NCBI GenBank assembly: GCA_902768435.1
Contig: CACXLJ010000007.1
Location: 152,382 to 216,381, forward strand
Length of the DNA: 64,000 nt
Origin: an uncultured Bacteroidales bacterium
GTDB taxonomy: Bacteria > Bacteroidota > Bacteroidia > Bacteroidales > Muribaculaceae
Reading direction: 5' to 3'
Shown here: positions 1 to 12,970 of the stretch, in pieces
Position numbering within the stretch: position 1 is the stretch's first letter
Layout of the letters: every line of letters begins with the position of its first letter
Notes under the pieces: model-generated
The model's input: the letters and a program-made list of their open reading frames with translations, nothing else
Told to the model about the DNA's origin: nothing
Database searches by the model: none
Translations under genes and position numbers: made by a program

Positions 1-108
1 AGGGAATAATCGCGCATTACTGCCAGTTTTATGAGGGAATGTGGCCTGATTTGCGGTGCAGGAACCGAAAAAAGTTGGGCAGTTTCGCGACATTTTCGCG
101 ATTATTTG

Positions 109-116
109 TAATTTTG
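109..116 (+). promoter_or_regulatory. -7 promoter box of the Rieske-like lipoprotein gene
   Basis: TAATTTTG matches the Bacteroidetes -7 consensus TAnnTTTG exactly. It lies about 30 bp before the GTG at 147, so it argues against any start codon upstream of it, such as the in-frame one at 39. Confidence 0.65.
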
Positions 117-146
117 CCATTGATTATAACCCAATTTTCTCACTGC

Positions 147-656
147 GTGAAACCAATATCAATCATACTGGCAGCCATCGCATGCCTCGCCACCTGCACC
201 TCGTGCAACAAGGTCGATAACCATGTAGTTCCCAACTTCATGGTGCGCATCAATTTGGGCACCTACGCCCTGTGGACCACCTATGGGGTGAACGGCGTGG
301 GCGAATACATGATCTTCAACCGCGAGAAACAGCTGCCCAAGAACTTTGCCTACACTGCCAACACCTACACAGGCTATGGCGGTGTGCTGCTCATCAAGGG
401 ACTTGATGTGTCGACAAGCACCTACGAGCCGCTTGCCTACGACCTCGCATGCCCAGTCGAGTACAGGGCCGATGTGGTCTTGAGCATTGACCCCGACAAC
501 TTTGAGGCCTTCTGCCCCAAGTGCAACTCACGCTATAATGTGCTCACTGGCTCAGGTGGCCCCGTCAAAGGCACAGCACTGGCGCAAAAGGTGGGCCTAC
601 GCACCTACAAGGTCTATGCTTCGACCAACGGTGGCTACCTCATCACCTCCTACTAA
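147..656 (+). CDS. Rieske-like putative lipoprotein
   Basis: A 169-residue protein read from a GTG start. That start is chosen because a good promoter box lies at 109-116 and because the product then begins with a lipoprotein-type signal (Lys, a hydrophobic run, then CLATCTSC with lipidation possible at C17 or C20). The middle resembles a Rieske 2Fe-2S domain: ACPVE (C102) and FCPKCNSRYNV (C123, C126), followed by a glycine/proline-rich turn and a C-terminal Tyr-rich strand. The two histidine ligands of a true Rieske site are absent and only three cysteines remain. It may be a degenerate or differently loaded relative. It is followed by a terminator and stands alone, so its partner and function are unknown. 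Confidence 0.75.
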   Translation: MKPISIILAAIACLATCTSCNKVDNHVVPNFMVRINLGTYALWTTYGVNGVGEYMIFNREKQLPKNFAYTANTYTGYGGVLLIKGLDVSTSTYEPLAYDLACPVEYRADVVLSIDPDNFEAFCPKCNSRYNVLTGSGGPVKGTALAQKVGLRTYKVYASTNGGYLITSY

Positions 657-669
657 GCATTGCTGGGAA

Positions 670-714
670 CTAGCACATCTAGAGCAACTAGAGTTTCTAG
701 AAAGACTAGTGGCG
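670..714. repeat. 9-bp periodic CTAG cluster (5 units)
   Basis: CTAG begins at 670, 679, 688, 697 and 706, which is exactly every 9 bp. The five bases between are not conserved. The cluster starts 14 bp after the stop of the lipoprotein gene and ends before the terminator at 736. Related clusters lie at 17853-17915, 38186-38230 and 42011-42046. Confidence 0.85.
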
Positions 715-735
715 AGAGCGGCCCTGAAAGAAACA

Positions 736-769
736 AAAAACTGCTGGCGAAATTCGTCAGCAGTTTTTT
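736..769. terminator. bidirectional rho-independent terminator
   Basis: An inverted repeat (CTGCTGGCGAA / TTCGTCAGCAG) is flanked by an A run on the left and a T run on the right. It can end the plus-strand lipoprotein gene and the minus-strand tRNA-Leu. Confidence 0.85.
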
Positions 770-773
770 TCGG

Positions 774-858
774 TACTCGGAGCGGGACTTGAACCCGCAC
801 AGCCGTAATGGCCAAGGGATTTTAAGTCCCTCGTGTCTACCGATTCCACCATCCGAGC
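774..858 (-). tRNA. tRNA-Leu (anticodon TAA)
   Basis: On the minus strand the sequence folds as an 85-nt class II tRNA with acceptor strands GCTCGGA / TCCGAGT, a D arm GGTGGAATCGGTAGACAC, an anticodon loop CTTAAAA (anticodon TAA, plus-strand 822-824), a long variable arm and the T-loop GGTTCAAGTCC. The discriminator base is A. CCA is not encoded. It reads UUA leucine codons. A promoter box lies upstream at 896-903. Confidence 0.96.
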
Positions 859-895
859 AGCTATTTTTGGTAGACTTGCGCCTAAAAATGCGCTG

Positions 896-903
896 CAAAG
901 ATA
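896..903 (-). promoter_or_regulatory. -7 promoter box of tRNA-Leu
   Basis: On the minus strand this reads TATCTTTG, a TAnnTTTG match, with a TTG element 19 bp further upstream. It is about 38 bp before the mature 5' end of the tRNA. Confidence 0.65.
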
Positions 904-995
904 GTAAATTATTGGCAACTGACAATTATTACACCCCATTTTTTTGATTTTAGCACATTTTTGCCAGTCATTACCCGGTAAAACAAAGCTGCTAA

Positions 996-1008
996 GCAAA
1001 CGATTGCA
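996..1008. promoter_or_regulatory. LacI-family-type operator upstream of galM
   Basis: GCAAACGATTGCA is an imperfect palindrome around a central CG, typical of LacI-family operators. The identical 13-mer occurs upstream of malQ at 3886-3898. The distance from the end of the site to the -7 box is 54 bp here and 55 bp there. The regulator is not encoded in the window. Confidence 0.65.
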
Positions 1009-1062
1009 CAACGAAATGCAACAAGCAGCAGCAAATTATTTTTATTCTGAATAAATAATGTG

Positions 1063-1070
1063 TAAATTTG
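1063..1070 (+). promoter_or_regulatory. -7 promoter box of the galM operon
   Basis: TAAATTTG matches TAnnTTTG. It puts the transcript start near 1077, so the ATG at 1104 is the likely galM start, not the TTG at 1077. Confidence 0.7.
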
Positions 1071-1103
1071 CCATAATTGAAAACTAAAACTCAACACTCT
1101 ATC

Positions 1104-2150
1104 ATGACCATTACGAAAGAAACTATAGAATCAGCCAAAGGAAGATTCAACATCTATACCTTGGTAAATGCCACTGGCGCCGCTGTGCGCCTGAGCGAGA
1201 TTGGCGCTGGCATCGTGGCGCTCACAGCACCCGACTGTCACGGACGCCTGGCCGATGTGGTGCTGGGCTACGCTCAACCCACCGACTACTTCTACGACGG
1301 CCCCTGTGCCGGCAAAATTCCCGGCCGCTATGCCAACCGCATTGCGCGCGGTCAGTTCAACCTCGACGGCACCGACTACCAGCTTGCCATCAACAACGGA
1401 CCTAACGCGCTGCATGGCGGTCCCGAGGGCTTCAGCAACAAGATTTGGCAAAGCGAACCCACCGAGAGCGGCGTGGTATTCACGCTCACCAGCCCCGACG
1501 GCGACGAGAACTATCCCGGAACCCTGCAGGTGCGTGCCGAGTACATCTGGAACGACAAGAACGAACTGCGGCTCAACATCAGTGCCACTACTGACAAGAA
1601 AACGGTGGTGAACCTCACCAACCACACCTACTGGAACCTGTGTGGCGAGAACCGTGGCACAGTGCTCAACCACCACATGCAACTCATGTGCTCGCGCTAC
1701 CTGCCTACCGACGACACCCTCATCCCCACAGGCGAGATGGCTCCCGTGGCCGGCACGCCCATGGACTTCACAAGGCCCAAACGGCTGGGGATGCACCTGA
1801 AAAAGGACTTTCCCGCACTCAACTACGGCAAGGGATATGACAACTGCTGGGTGGTAGACGACTGGAAACCGGGAGAACTGAAACTCGTGGCACGCCTCAT
1901 GGAACCCTTCAGCTGCCGTCTGCTCGAAGTCTCGACTACACAGCCCGCCGCACAGGTCTATACCGGCAACTGGCTCGCCGGTTCGCCCCTGAACAAGGGT
2001 GGATTGCGCCCCTATAACGACTACGAGGGCGTGGCCATCGAGTGCCAGGGCATGCCCGACGCACCCAACCATCCCAACTTCCCCTCGCAGGTGCTCAGCC
2101 CAGGCGAGACCTACCGACACACCATCGTGTTTGCGCTCAAAACGATTTAA
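1104..2150 (+). CDS. galM: aldose 1-epimerase (mutarotase)
   Basis: A 348-residue cytoplasmic-type GalM that interconverts alpha and beta anomers of glucose, galactose and maltose. The family motifs are in order: NGPNALHGG with the substrate histidine near residue 104, TNHTYWNL with the catalytic histidine near 174, and VAIECQGMPDAPNHP with the catalytic glutamate near 312. The length is normal for the family. The ATG start at 1104 is preferred because the promoter box ends at 1070. The gene is followed after 18 bp by a sugar transporter and is preceded by the same operator as the malQ operon, which suggests it serves maltose/glucose use rather than galactose use. Confidence 0.95.
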   Translation: MTITKETIESAKGRFNIYTLVNATGAAVRLSEIGAGIVALTAPDCHGRLADVVLGYAQPTDYFYDGPCAGKIPGRYANRIARGQFNLDGTDYQLAINNGPNALHGGPEGFSNKIWQSEPTESGVVFTLTSPDGDENYPGTLQVRAEYIWNDKNELRLNISATTDKKTVVNLTNHTYWNLCGENRGTVLNHHMQLMCSRYLPTDDTLIPTGEMAPVAGTPMDFTRPKRLGMHLKKDFPALNYGKGYDNCWVVDDWKPGELKLVARLMEPFSCRLLEVSTTQPAAQVYTGNWLAGSPLNKGGLRPYNDYEGVAIECQGMPDAPNHPNFPSQVLSPGETYRHTIVFALKTI

Positions 2151-2168
2151 TTATCAAAATTCTACAAT

Positions 2169-3626
2169 ATGAAAACAAAACCGGATTTGAAATTTTGGAA
2201 ACTGTTCAACATCAGTTTCGGATTCTTTGGCGTGCAGATTGCCTACGCACTGCAAAGCGCCAACATCAGCCGCATCTTCTCGACCCTTGGAGCCGACCCG
2301 CACAACCTGAGCTACTTCTGGATTCTGCCGCCGCTCATGGGTATGATTGTACAGCCTCTCGTGGGTCTGTTCAGCGACAAGACCTGGACACGCTTTGGTC
2401 GCCGCATCCCCTATCTGTTTGTGGGTGCTGCCGTGGCTGTTGCCGTGATGTGTCTGCTGCCTAACGCCGGCTCGTTCGGCCTCACTGTGGGCGCCGCCAT
2501 GACCTTTGGTCTCATCTCGCTCATGCTGCTCGACACCAGCATCAACATGGCCATGCAGCCCTTCAAGATGATGGTGGGCGATATGGTGAACGAGAAACAG
2601 AAAGCCAAAGCCTACTCCATCCAGTCATTCCTGTGCAATGCCGGTTCGCTGGTGGGCTACCTCTTCCCCATCATCTTCACCTGGATTGGCATCCAGAGCA
2701 TTGCTCCGCAGGGCGAAATTCCCGACTCGGTGAAGTGGTCGTTCTATGCCGGTGCCGCCATCCTCATTGCTTGCGTGTTCTACACCACCATCAAGGTGAA
2801 GGAGTACACTCCTGCCGAGATGGCCGAGTTCCAGGCAGCCGCCAATGCCGAGAACGAAGAGAATGCCAAGGCAGCCGCCAAGGGTCAGGCACAGTACAAA
2901 GCCAGTCCGCTCAAGGTGTTCATGCAAGTGGGCATTGTGCAGTTCTTCTGCTGGGCAGCTTTCATGTACATGTGGACTTACACCAATGGCTCCATTGCCG
3001 AGACCGCCTTTGGCGTAGATATGCATGCCGAGGGCTATGCCGCCACCAAGGCTTACCAGAACGCTGGCGACTGGGTGGGCGTGCTCTTTGCCGTGCAGGC
3101 CATTGGCAGTGTCATCTGGGCTGTGTTCCTGCCCAAGTTCAAGAATGTGAAGTGGGCCTATGCCGTGAGTCTGCTCGTGGGAGCTGTCGGCTTTATCATG
3201 GTTCCCATGATGAGTGACAAGTACATGCTCTTCCTGCCCTACTTCCTGATTGGTTTTGCATGGGCTGCTATGCTTGCCATGCCATTCACCCTCATTACCA
3301 ACGCACTCGAGGGCAGCAACCGCATGGGCACTTATCTGGGCCTGTTCAACTGCACCATCTGCATCCCGCAGATTGTGGCCGCCGCATTGGGTGGCGTGCT
3401 CCTCTCGCTGCTGGGCAGTGTGCAGGGCCACATGCTCATTCTGGCCGGTGTATTCCTCATCCTTGGAGCCCTCTTCGTGCCGCTCATCAACCGCGAGTCG
3501 AACCGCGAGATCATGAAGGGCATCCGCAGCCAGCTCAACGAGCTCCAGGCACAGATTGCCGGAAACAAGAAAGAGATTCGCTCCGAACTCGATGCCATCA
3601 AGGCAAAACTCACCGACAAGAAGTAA
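2169..3626 (+). CDS. MFS sugar transporter, maltose/maltodextrin type
   Basis: A 485-residue inner-membrane protein with about twelve hydrophobic segments and an MFS loop signature (DKTWTRFGRRIPY) near residues 70-82. It resembles the SLC45/GPH-like transporters found beside glucan-degrading enzymes in Bacteroidales. It carries an Ala/Glu-rich cytoplasmic loop in the middle (around residues 215-250) and a charged, coiled-coil-like tail (NELQAQIAGNKKEIRSELDAIKAKL). Translationally close to galM (18-bp gap) and just upstream of the malQ-susB-pulA-susA unit, it probably imports maltose or short maltodextrins. The substrate is inferred from context. Confidence 0.9.
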   Translation: MKTKPDLKFWKLFNISFGFFGVQIAYALQSANISRIFSTLGADPHNLSYFWILPPLMGMIVQPLVGLFSDKTWTRFGRRIPYLFVGAAVAVAVMCLLPNAGSFGLTVGAAMTFGLISLMLLDTSINMAMQPFKMMVGDMVNEKQKAKAYSIQSFLCNAGSLVGYLFPIIFTWIGIQSIAPQGEIPDSVKWSFYAGAAILIACVFYTTIKVKEYTPAEMAEFQAAANAENEENAKAAAKGQAQYKASPLKVFMQVGIVQFFCWAAFMYMWTYTNGSIAETAFGVDMHAEGYAATKAYQNAGDWVGVLFAVQAIGSVIWAVFLPKFKNVKWAYAVSLLVGAVGFIMVPMMSDKYMLFLPYFLIGFAWAAMLAMPFTLITNALEGSNRMGTYLGLFNCTICIPQIVAAALGGVLLSLLGSVQGHMLILAGVFLILGALFVPLINRESNREIMKGIRSQLNELQAQIAGNKKEIRSELDAIKAKLTDKK

Positions 3627-3656
3627 AAGTGCGCTTTGTGCGCTATTCATCGCACC

Positions 3657-3694
3657 AAGTGTGCTGCCCCCACCGGGCGGCACACTTTGTTTTG
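3657..3694 (+). terminator. rho-independent terminator of the galM-MFS operon
   Basis: A strong GC-rich inverted repeat (AAGTGTGC-GCCC / GGGC-GCACACTT) begins 31 bp after the transporter stop and is followed by TTGTTTTG. Confidence 0.8.
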
Positions 3695-3838
3695 CCCCCC
3701 TTTGGTCTCCCTGAAGAGGGGAAACAAGAAAGTGGCACAAATTTTTGTTGACGATGTGACTGATAATCATGGACAACAGGCTGACGCTCCTGCCTGATCG
3801 TTGTCGAGCCTAACGACCCTCAAAAAGGGCAGGGGGGT

Positions 3839-3863
3839 GGTCGCCACAGGTGGCGACCCTACA
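3839..3863. repeat. intergenic palindrome shared with 16035-16059
   Basis: GGTCGCCACAGGTGGCGACC is an 8-bp perfect stem with a 4-base loop and is followed by CTACA. The same 25 bp, with one mismatch, occurs at 16035-16059 in another intergenic region. The surrounding sequence is G-rich (several runs of five or six G). Confidence 0.8.
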
Positions 3864-3885
3864 GGGGGGCTGGGGGCGGGATATT

Positions 3886-3898
3886 GCAAACGATTGCA
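3886..3898. promoter_or_regulatory. LacI-family-type operator upstream of malQ
   Basis: GCAAACGATTGCA, identical to the site at 996-1008, here within TTGCAAACGATTGCAT. It lies 55 bp before the -7 box of the malQ operon. A position far upstream of the promoter fits an activator better than a simple blocking repressor, but that is inference. Confidence 0.65.
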
Positions 3899-3953
3899 TG
3901 AAATAATCGGTTATTTTATAATAATGTGTGAACATATTATTAGACATTGATTG

Positions 3954-3961
3954 TAAATTTA
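3954..3961 (+). promoter_or_regulatory. -7 promoter box of the malQ-susB-pulA-susA operon
   Basis: TAAATTTA, seven of eight matches to TAnnTTTG, 58 bp before the malQ ATG. Confidence 0.55.
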
Positions 3962-4019
3962 CACACTAATAACTATTAACCCAAATCAGTGCATCTGAAT
4001 TCAAAAACAATATATATCT

Positions 4020-8950
<4,931 letters not shown>

Positions 8951-8957
8951 CAAGAAA

Positions 8958-10910
8958 ATGAAAACAATCATCAACTTAATCGCTATTATAATGATGACCT
9001 TGGGGACTTTAACGGCCAACGCCCAGAAGGGCAACGAGATGACCTACACCCCGCAGGCCACCACATTCAGACTCGCCACCCTCGGCAACACCCAGGCGGT
9101 GACGCTGCGCATCTACAACGAAGGCATTGGCGGAAAAGCAGCCAAGACCATCAAGATGTCGCCCGCCAAGGACAAGACCTCGTGGCATGCCACCGTCAAG
9201 GGCGACCTGAAAGGCAAGTTCTACACCTTTGAGGTGAAAGTGAACGGCAAACTCTACGGCGAGACTCCGGGCATCTGGGCCAAAGCTGTGGGCGTGAACG
9301 GCAAGCGTGGCGCCATCATCGACATGAAGAGCACCAATCCCGCTGGCTGGAGCACCGACAAGCGACCCGCCATTGCCGCCAAAGACCTCATCATCTATGA
9401 GCTACACCATCGCGACTTCTCGGCAGCACGCAATATCAATCTCGACCCGCAGCTGCACATCAAGCGCGTGAGCAGCAACTACCCGGGCAAGTTCATGGCA
9501 CTCACCGAGGAGTGGGCCATTGGCCACCTCAAGGAACTGGGCGTGAACGCTGTGCACATCCTGCCATCGTTCGACTACGCCTCGGTCGATGAGACGCGTC
9601 TCAACACCCCGCAATACAACTGGGGCTACGACCCGGTGAACTACAATGTGCCCGAAGGCGGCTACTCGACCGACCCCACCAAACCCGAAGTGCGCATCAA
9701 CGAGTTCAAGCAAATGGTGCAGGCGCTGCACAGTGCCGGCATCAAGGTGATACTGGATGTGGTGTATAACCACACCTTCAACATTGACGGCAGCAACTTC
9801 CAGCGCACCATGCCCGACTACTTCTACCGCAAGAACGCCGACGGCAGTTACAGCAACGGCTCGGGCTGCGGCAACGAGACCGCCAGTGAGCAGCCGCTCA
9901 TGCGCCAGTTCATGGTCGAGAGCGTGAAGTATTGGGTCGACGAGTATCACATCGACGGATTCCGCTTCGACCTGATGGGCGTGCACGACATCGAGACGAT
10001 GAATGCCATTCGCAAGGCTGTGCCTGCCGACATCTTCATCTATGGTGAAGGCTGGAGTGCCGGTTCGTGCGCCTATCCTCAAGAGAAACTCGGCATGAAG
10101 GCCCACATTCAGCAAATGCCAGGCATCGCCGCCTTTAGCGACGAAATGCGCGACGGTCTGCGCGGCCCGTGGGACGGCGACGACAAGACCGCCTTCCTGG
10201 GTGCCGTGGCTGGCAACGAGGAAAGCGTGAAATATGGCATCGTGGGTGCCATCAGCCATCCGCAGGTCGACATGAAGAAGGTGAACTACGCCGATGTGGC
10301 CTGGGCCAACCAGCCCACGCAGATGATTGCCTATGTGAGCTGCCACGACGACATGTGCCTCGTAGACCGACTGAAAGCCAGTATCCCTGGCATCAGCGAG
10401 AGCGAACTCATTCGCCTCGACCAGCTGGGACAGACGGCCGTGCTCACCTCGCAGGGTGTGCCTTTCCTGCTCAGCGGCGAGGAACTGCTGCGCAACAAGA
10501 AAGGCGTGCACAACAGCTATGAGTCGCCCGACAGCATCAATCAGCTCAACTGGAACAACCGCTTCAAGTATCCGCAGGTGTTCAACTACTACCGTGGGCT
10601 CATCAGCCTGCGCAAGCATCACCCTGCATTCCACATGGGCGATGCCGACCTGGTGCGCCGTCACCTCGAGTTCCTGCCTTCACAGGAGAATGTGGTGGCA
10701 TACCGCCTGAAGAATCATGCCGGCGGCGACGAGTGGAACAACATCTATGTGGTGCTCAACGGCAGCCGCAAGGAGTGTGTGATTGATGTGCCACAAGGCC
10801 GTTACACCGTGGTGGTGAACTGCGGATTTGTGAACGAGAAAGGCATTGATGTGATGGAAGGCACTCAAATTCGCATTCCCAGCCAAACCGCCCTCATCAT
10901 GCACGACTAA
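8958..10910 (+). CDS. pulA: type I pullulanase (GH13)
   Basis: A 650-residue secreted alpha-1,6-debranching enzyme. The ATG at 8958 is chosen because it gives a signal peptide (MKTIINLIAIIMMTLGTLTANAQ); the reading frame stays open upstream into susB. An N-terminal beta domain of about 130 residues precedes the GH13 barrel. Type I pullulanase signature YNWGYDP is present near residue 217, with the nucleophile in GFRFDLMG (Asp near 338), the acid in YGEGW (Glu near 364) and the third acid in SCHDDMCL (near 464). It debranches pullulan and amylopectin fragments so that SusA and SusB can act. It lies 7 bp after susB and 37 bp before susA. Confidence 0.95.
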   Translation: MKTIINLIAIIMMTLGTLTANAQKGNEMTYTPQATTFRLATLGNTQAVTLRIYNEGIGGKAAKTIKMSPAKDKTSWHATVKGDLKGKFYTFEVKVNGKLYGETPGIWAKAVGVNGKRGAIIDMKSTNPAGWSTDKRPAIAAKDLIIYELHHRDFSAARNINLDPQLHIKRVSSNYPGKFMALTEEWAIGHLKELGVNAVHILPSFDYASVDETRLNTPQYNWGYDPVNYNVPEGGYSTDPTKPEVRINEFKQMVQALHSAGIKVILDVVYNHTFNIDGSNFQRTMPDYFYRKNADGSYSNGSGCGNETASEQPLMRQFMVESVKYWVDEYHIDGFRFDLMGVHDIETMNAIRKAVPADIFIYGEGWSAGSCAYPQEKLGMKAHIQQMPGIAAFSDEMRDGLRGPWDGDDKTAFLGAVAGNEESVKYGIVGAISHPQVDMKKVNYADVAWANQPTQMIAYVSCHDDMCLVDRLKASIPGISESELIRLDQLGQTAVLTSQGVPFLLSGEELLRNKKGVHNSYESPDSINQLNWNNRFKYPQVFNYYRGLISLRKHHPAFHMGDADLVRRHLEFLPSQENVVAYRLKNHAGGDEWNNIYVVLNGSRKECVIDVPQGRYTVVVNCGFVNEKGIDVMEGTQIRIPSQTALIMHD

Positions 10911-10947
10911 ACAGTAACATTATTTCAACGCTAAACGATCAACAACA

Positions 10948-12843
10948 ATGAAAAGAGTTTTTTTAGCCGCTATGCTTCTTGTGGCTTTTGCCGCGCAGGC
11001 TGCCAAGCTCAATATCGACCGGGTTGAGCCCGAGAACTGGTATGCAGGACTCAAATACAACTCGCTCGAAATCATGGTCTATGGCGAGGGCATCGGTGCC
11101 GCCACCGTCACCACCGACTACCCCGGGGTGACCATCGACAGCATCGCACAGCTGCAGAGCCCCAACTACCTCATCATTTGCATGAGTCTGCACGGGGTGC
11201 AACCAGGCACCATGAACCTCAACTTCCAGCTCGAGAAGAAGAAAAAGACCGTGCCCTTCGTCTTCAAGCCGCGCAGCAACAGCGGTAAGCAGGGTTTCTC
11301 GAATGCCGATGTGCTCTACATGCTCATGCCCGACCGCTTTGCCAACGGCAACCCCGCCAACGACAAGGTGCGCGGGATGCGCAGCCAGGTGTGCGACCGC
11401 AATCACCCAAGTTACCGCCACGGCGGTGACCTGGAAGGCATACGCCAACACCTCGACTACTTCAACGATCTGGGAGTGACTACCCTGTGGTTCACGCCCG
11501 TGCTCGAGAACGACTCCCCCGAGAGTCCCTGGAACGACACCTATCACGGCTACGCCACCACCAACTACTACCGCGTTGACCCCCGTTTCGGCACCAACGA
11601 CGAGTATAAGCGACTCGTCGACGAAGCCCATGCCAAGGGGCTGAAGGTGGTGATGGACATGATTTTCAACCACTGCGGATTTGAACATCCCTGGGTGGCC
11701 GACATGCCCACCAACGACTGGTTCAACCTGCACGAGTGGCTCAAGAAGTCGAAAGGCACCAGCGATGCTCGCGGCACCAGCTTCCAGCAAACCAGCTACA
11801 AGCTGGCGCCCGTGCTCGACCCCTATGCCAGCCAAATCGACAAGAAGGAGACCGTGCAGGGCTGGTTTGTATCAACCATGCCCGACCTCAACCAGAACAA
11901 TTCGCATGTGATGAACTACCTCATCCAGAACAGCATCTGGTGGATCGAGACAGTGGGCATCGACGGCATTCGCATGGACACCTACCCATACGCCTACGCC
12001 GAACCCATGGCACGGTGGATGAAGATCATCAACAACGAGTACCCCAACTTCAATGTTGTGGGCGAAACCTGGTTTGAACAGCCTGCCTACACGGCCGCTT
12101 GGCAGCAAGGCAGCAAGGTGGCCAAGACCGATAGCCACCTGAAGACGGTGATGGACTTCGCCTTCCGTGCCGCCATCGACTCGGCAAGCGTGGAGGAAAC
12201 CGACAACCAGTGGCGCGGCTTCAACCGCGTGTACAACAACCTGGTGTTTGACTACCTCTACCCCGATCCCAGCAGCGTGATGGCGTTCATCGAGAATCAC
12301 GACACCGACCGCTTCCTCAAAGACGGACAGGATGCCGACAAACTCAAGCAAGCGCTTGCCCTGCTGCTCACCATGAACCGCATACCGCAGCTCTATTACG
12401 GCACCGAGATTCTCATGAACGGCACCAAGGCTGTGACCGACGGCAATGTGCGCAAGGACTTCCCGGGCGGATTCCCGGGCGATGAGCACAACTGCTTCAC
12501 TGCCGAAGGACGCAACAAGGAGCAGAACGAAATGTACAACTGGCTCCGCAGTTTGCTGCACTGGCGCAACGGCGCAGGCAAAGACCTGATAACAAAGGGC
12601 AAACAGATTCAGTTCCTGCCCAACAACGGTTTCTATGTGCTGGCACGCCAGCTGGGCAACCATGCCGTGCTCACCATTGTGAACGGCACCAGCGATTCGC
12701 AGATATTCAACACCAGGCGCTATGACGAGATTATTGGCAACCACACCTACGGTGTTGAGGTGACTAACGGATTCAAAATCAGTCTCACCAACATTCTAGC
12801 CGTACCGGCCCGACAGACACTCATACTTGAACTATTACCATAA
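10948..12843 (+). CDS. susA: neopullulanase/alpha-amylase (GH13), SusA-like
   Basis: A 631-residue periplasmic GH13 enzyme with signal peptide MKRVFLAAMLLVAFAAQA. Residues about 20-110 form the N-terminal immunoglobulin-like domain of cyclomaltodextrinases. The barrel shows GGDLEGI, DMIFNHCG, GIRMDTYPYA (nucleophile Asp near 343), VVGETWF (acid Glu near 373) and FIENHDTDRF (Asp near 451). It cleaves alpha-1,4 links in maltodextrins and pullulan to give panose and maltose. It is the last gene of the malQ operon and is closed by a strong terminator 23 bp later. Confidence 0.95.
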   Translation: MKRVFLAAMLLVAFAAQAAKLNIDRVEPENWYAGLKYNSLEIMVYGEGIGAATVTTDYPGVTIDSIAQLQSPNYLIICMSLHGVQPGTMNLNFQLEKKKKTVPFVFKPRSNSGKQGFSNADVLYMLMPDRFANGNPANDKVRGMRSQVCDRNHPSYRHGGDLEGIRQHLDYFNDLGVTTLWFTPVLENDSPESPWNDTYHGYATTNYYRVDPRFGTNDEYKRLVDEAHAKGLKVVMDMIFNHCGFEHPWVADMPTNDWFNLHEWLKKSKGTSDARGTSFQQTSYKLAPVLDPYASQIDKKETVQGWFVSTMPDLNQNNSHVMNYLIQNSIWWIETVGIDGIRMDTYPYAYAEPMARWMKIINNEYPNFNVVGETWFEQPAYTAAWQQGSKVAKTDSHLKTVMDFAFRAAIDSASVEETDNQWRGFNRVYNNLVFDYLYPDPSSVMAFIENHDTDRFLKDGQDADKLKQALALLLTMNRIPQLYYGTEILMNGTKAVTDGNVRKDFPGGFPGDEHNCFTAEGRNKEQNEMYNWLRSLLHWRNGAGKDLITKGKQIQFLPNNGFYVLARQLGNHAVLTIVNGTSDSQIFNTRRYDEIIGNHTYGVEVTNGFKISLTNILAVPARQTLILELLP

Positions 12844-12865
12844 CACTCCTATTATAACCAATGGC

Positions 12866-12900
12866 AAATCCCCGTCAGACGCATGTGCTGACGGGGATTT
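12866..12900 (+). terminator. rho-independent terminator of the malQ operon
   Basis: A 13-bp perfect stem, AAATCCCCGTCAG / CTGACGGGGATTT, with a 9-base loop, followed by CCTTTTC. It may also stop transcripts from the convergent vWA gene. Confidence 0.9.
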
Positions 12901-12970
12901 CCTTTTCAAACGAATCGGACATTAAACCCATCTCGGTTTAACCCGAAACGACTGCCAAATTGTCTGAATC

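Noticed and set aside
39..146. Longer N-terminus for the Rieske-like protein from an ATG at 39
   Set aside because: It would place the promoter box 109-116 inside the gene and bury the signal peptide. The GTG at 147 explains both.
3733..3752. Possible sigma-54 promoter (TGGCAC element), tempting because rpoN is in the window
   Set aside because: The downstream GC element at the required spacing is missing, and the next gene is far away with its own TAnnTTTG box.
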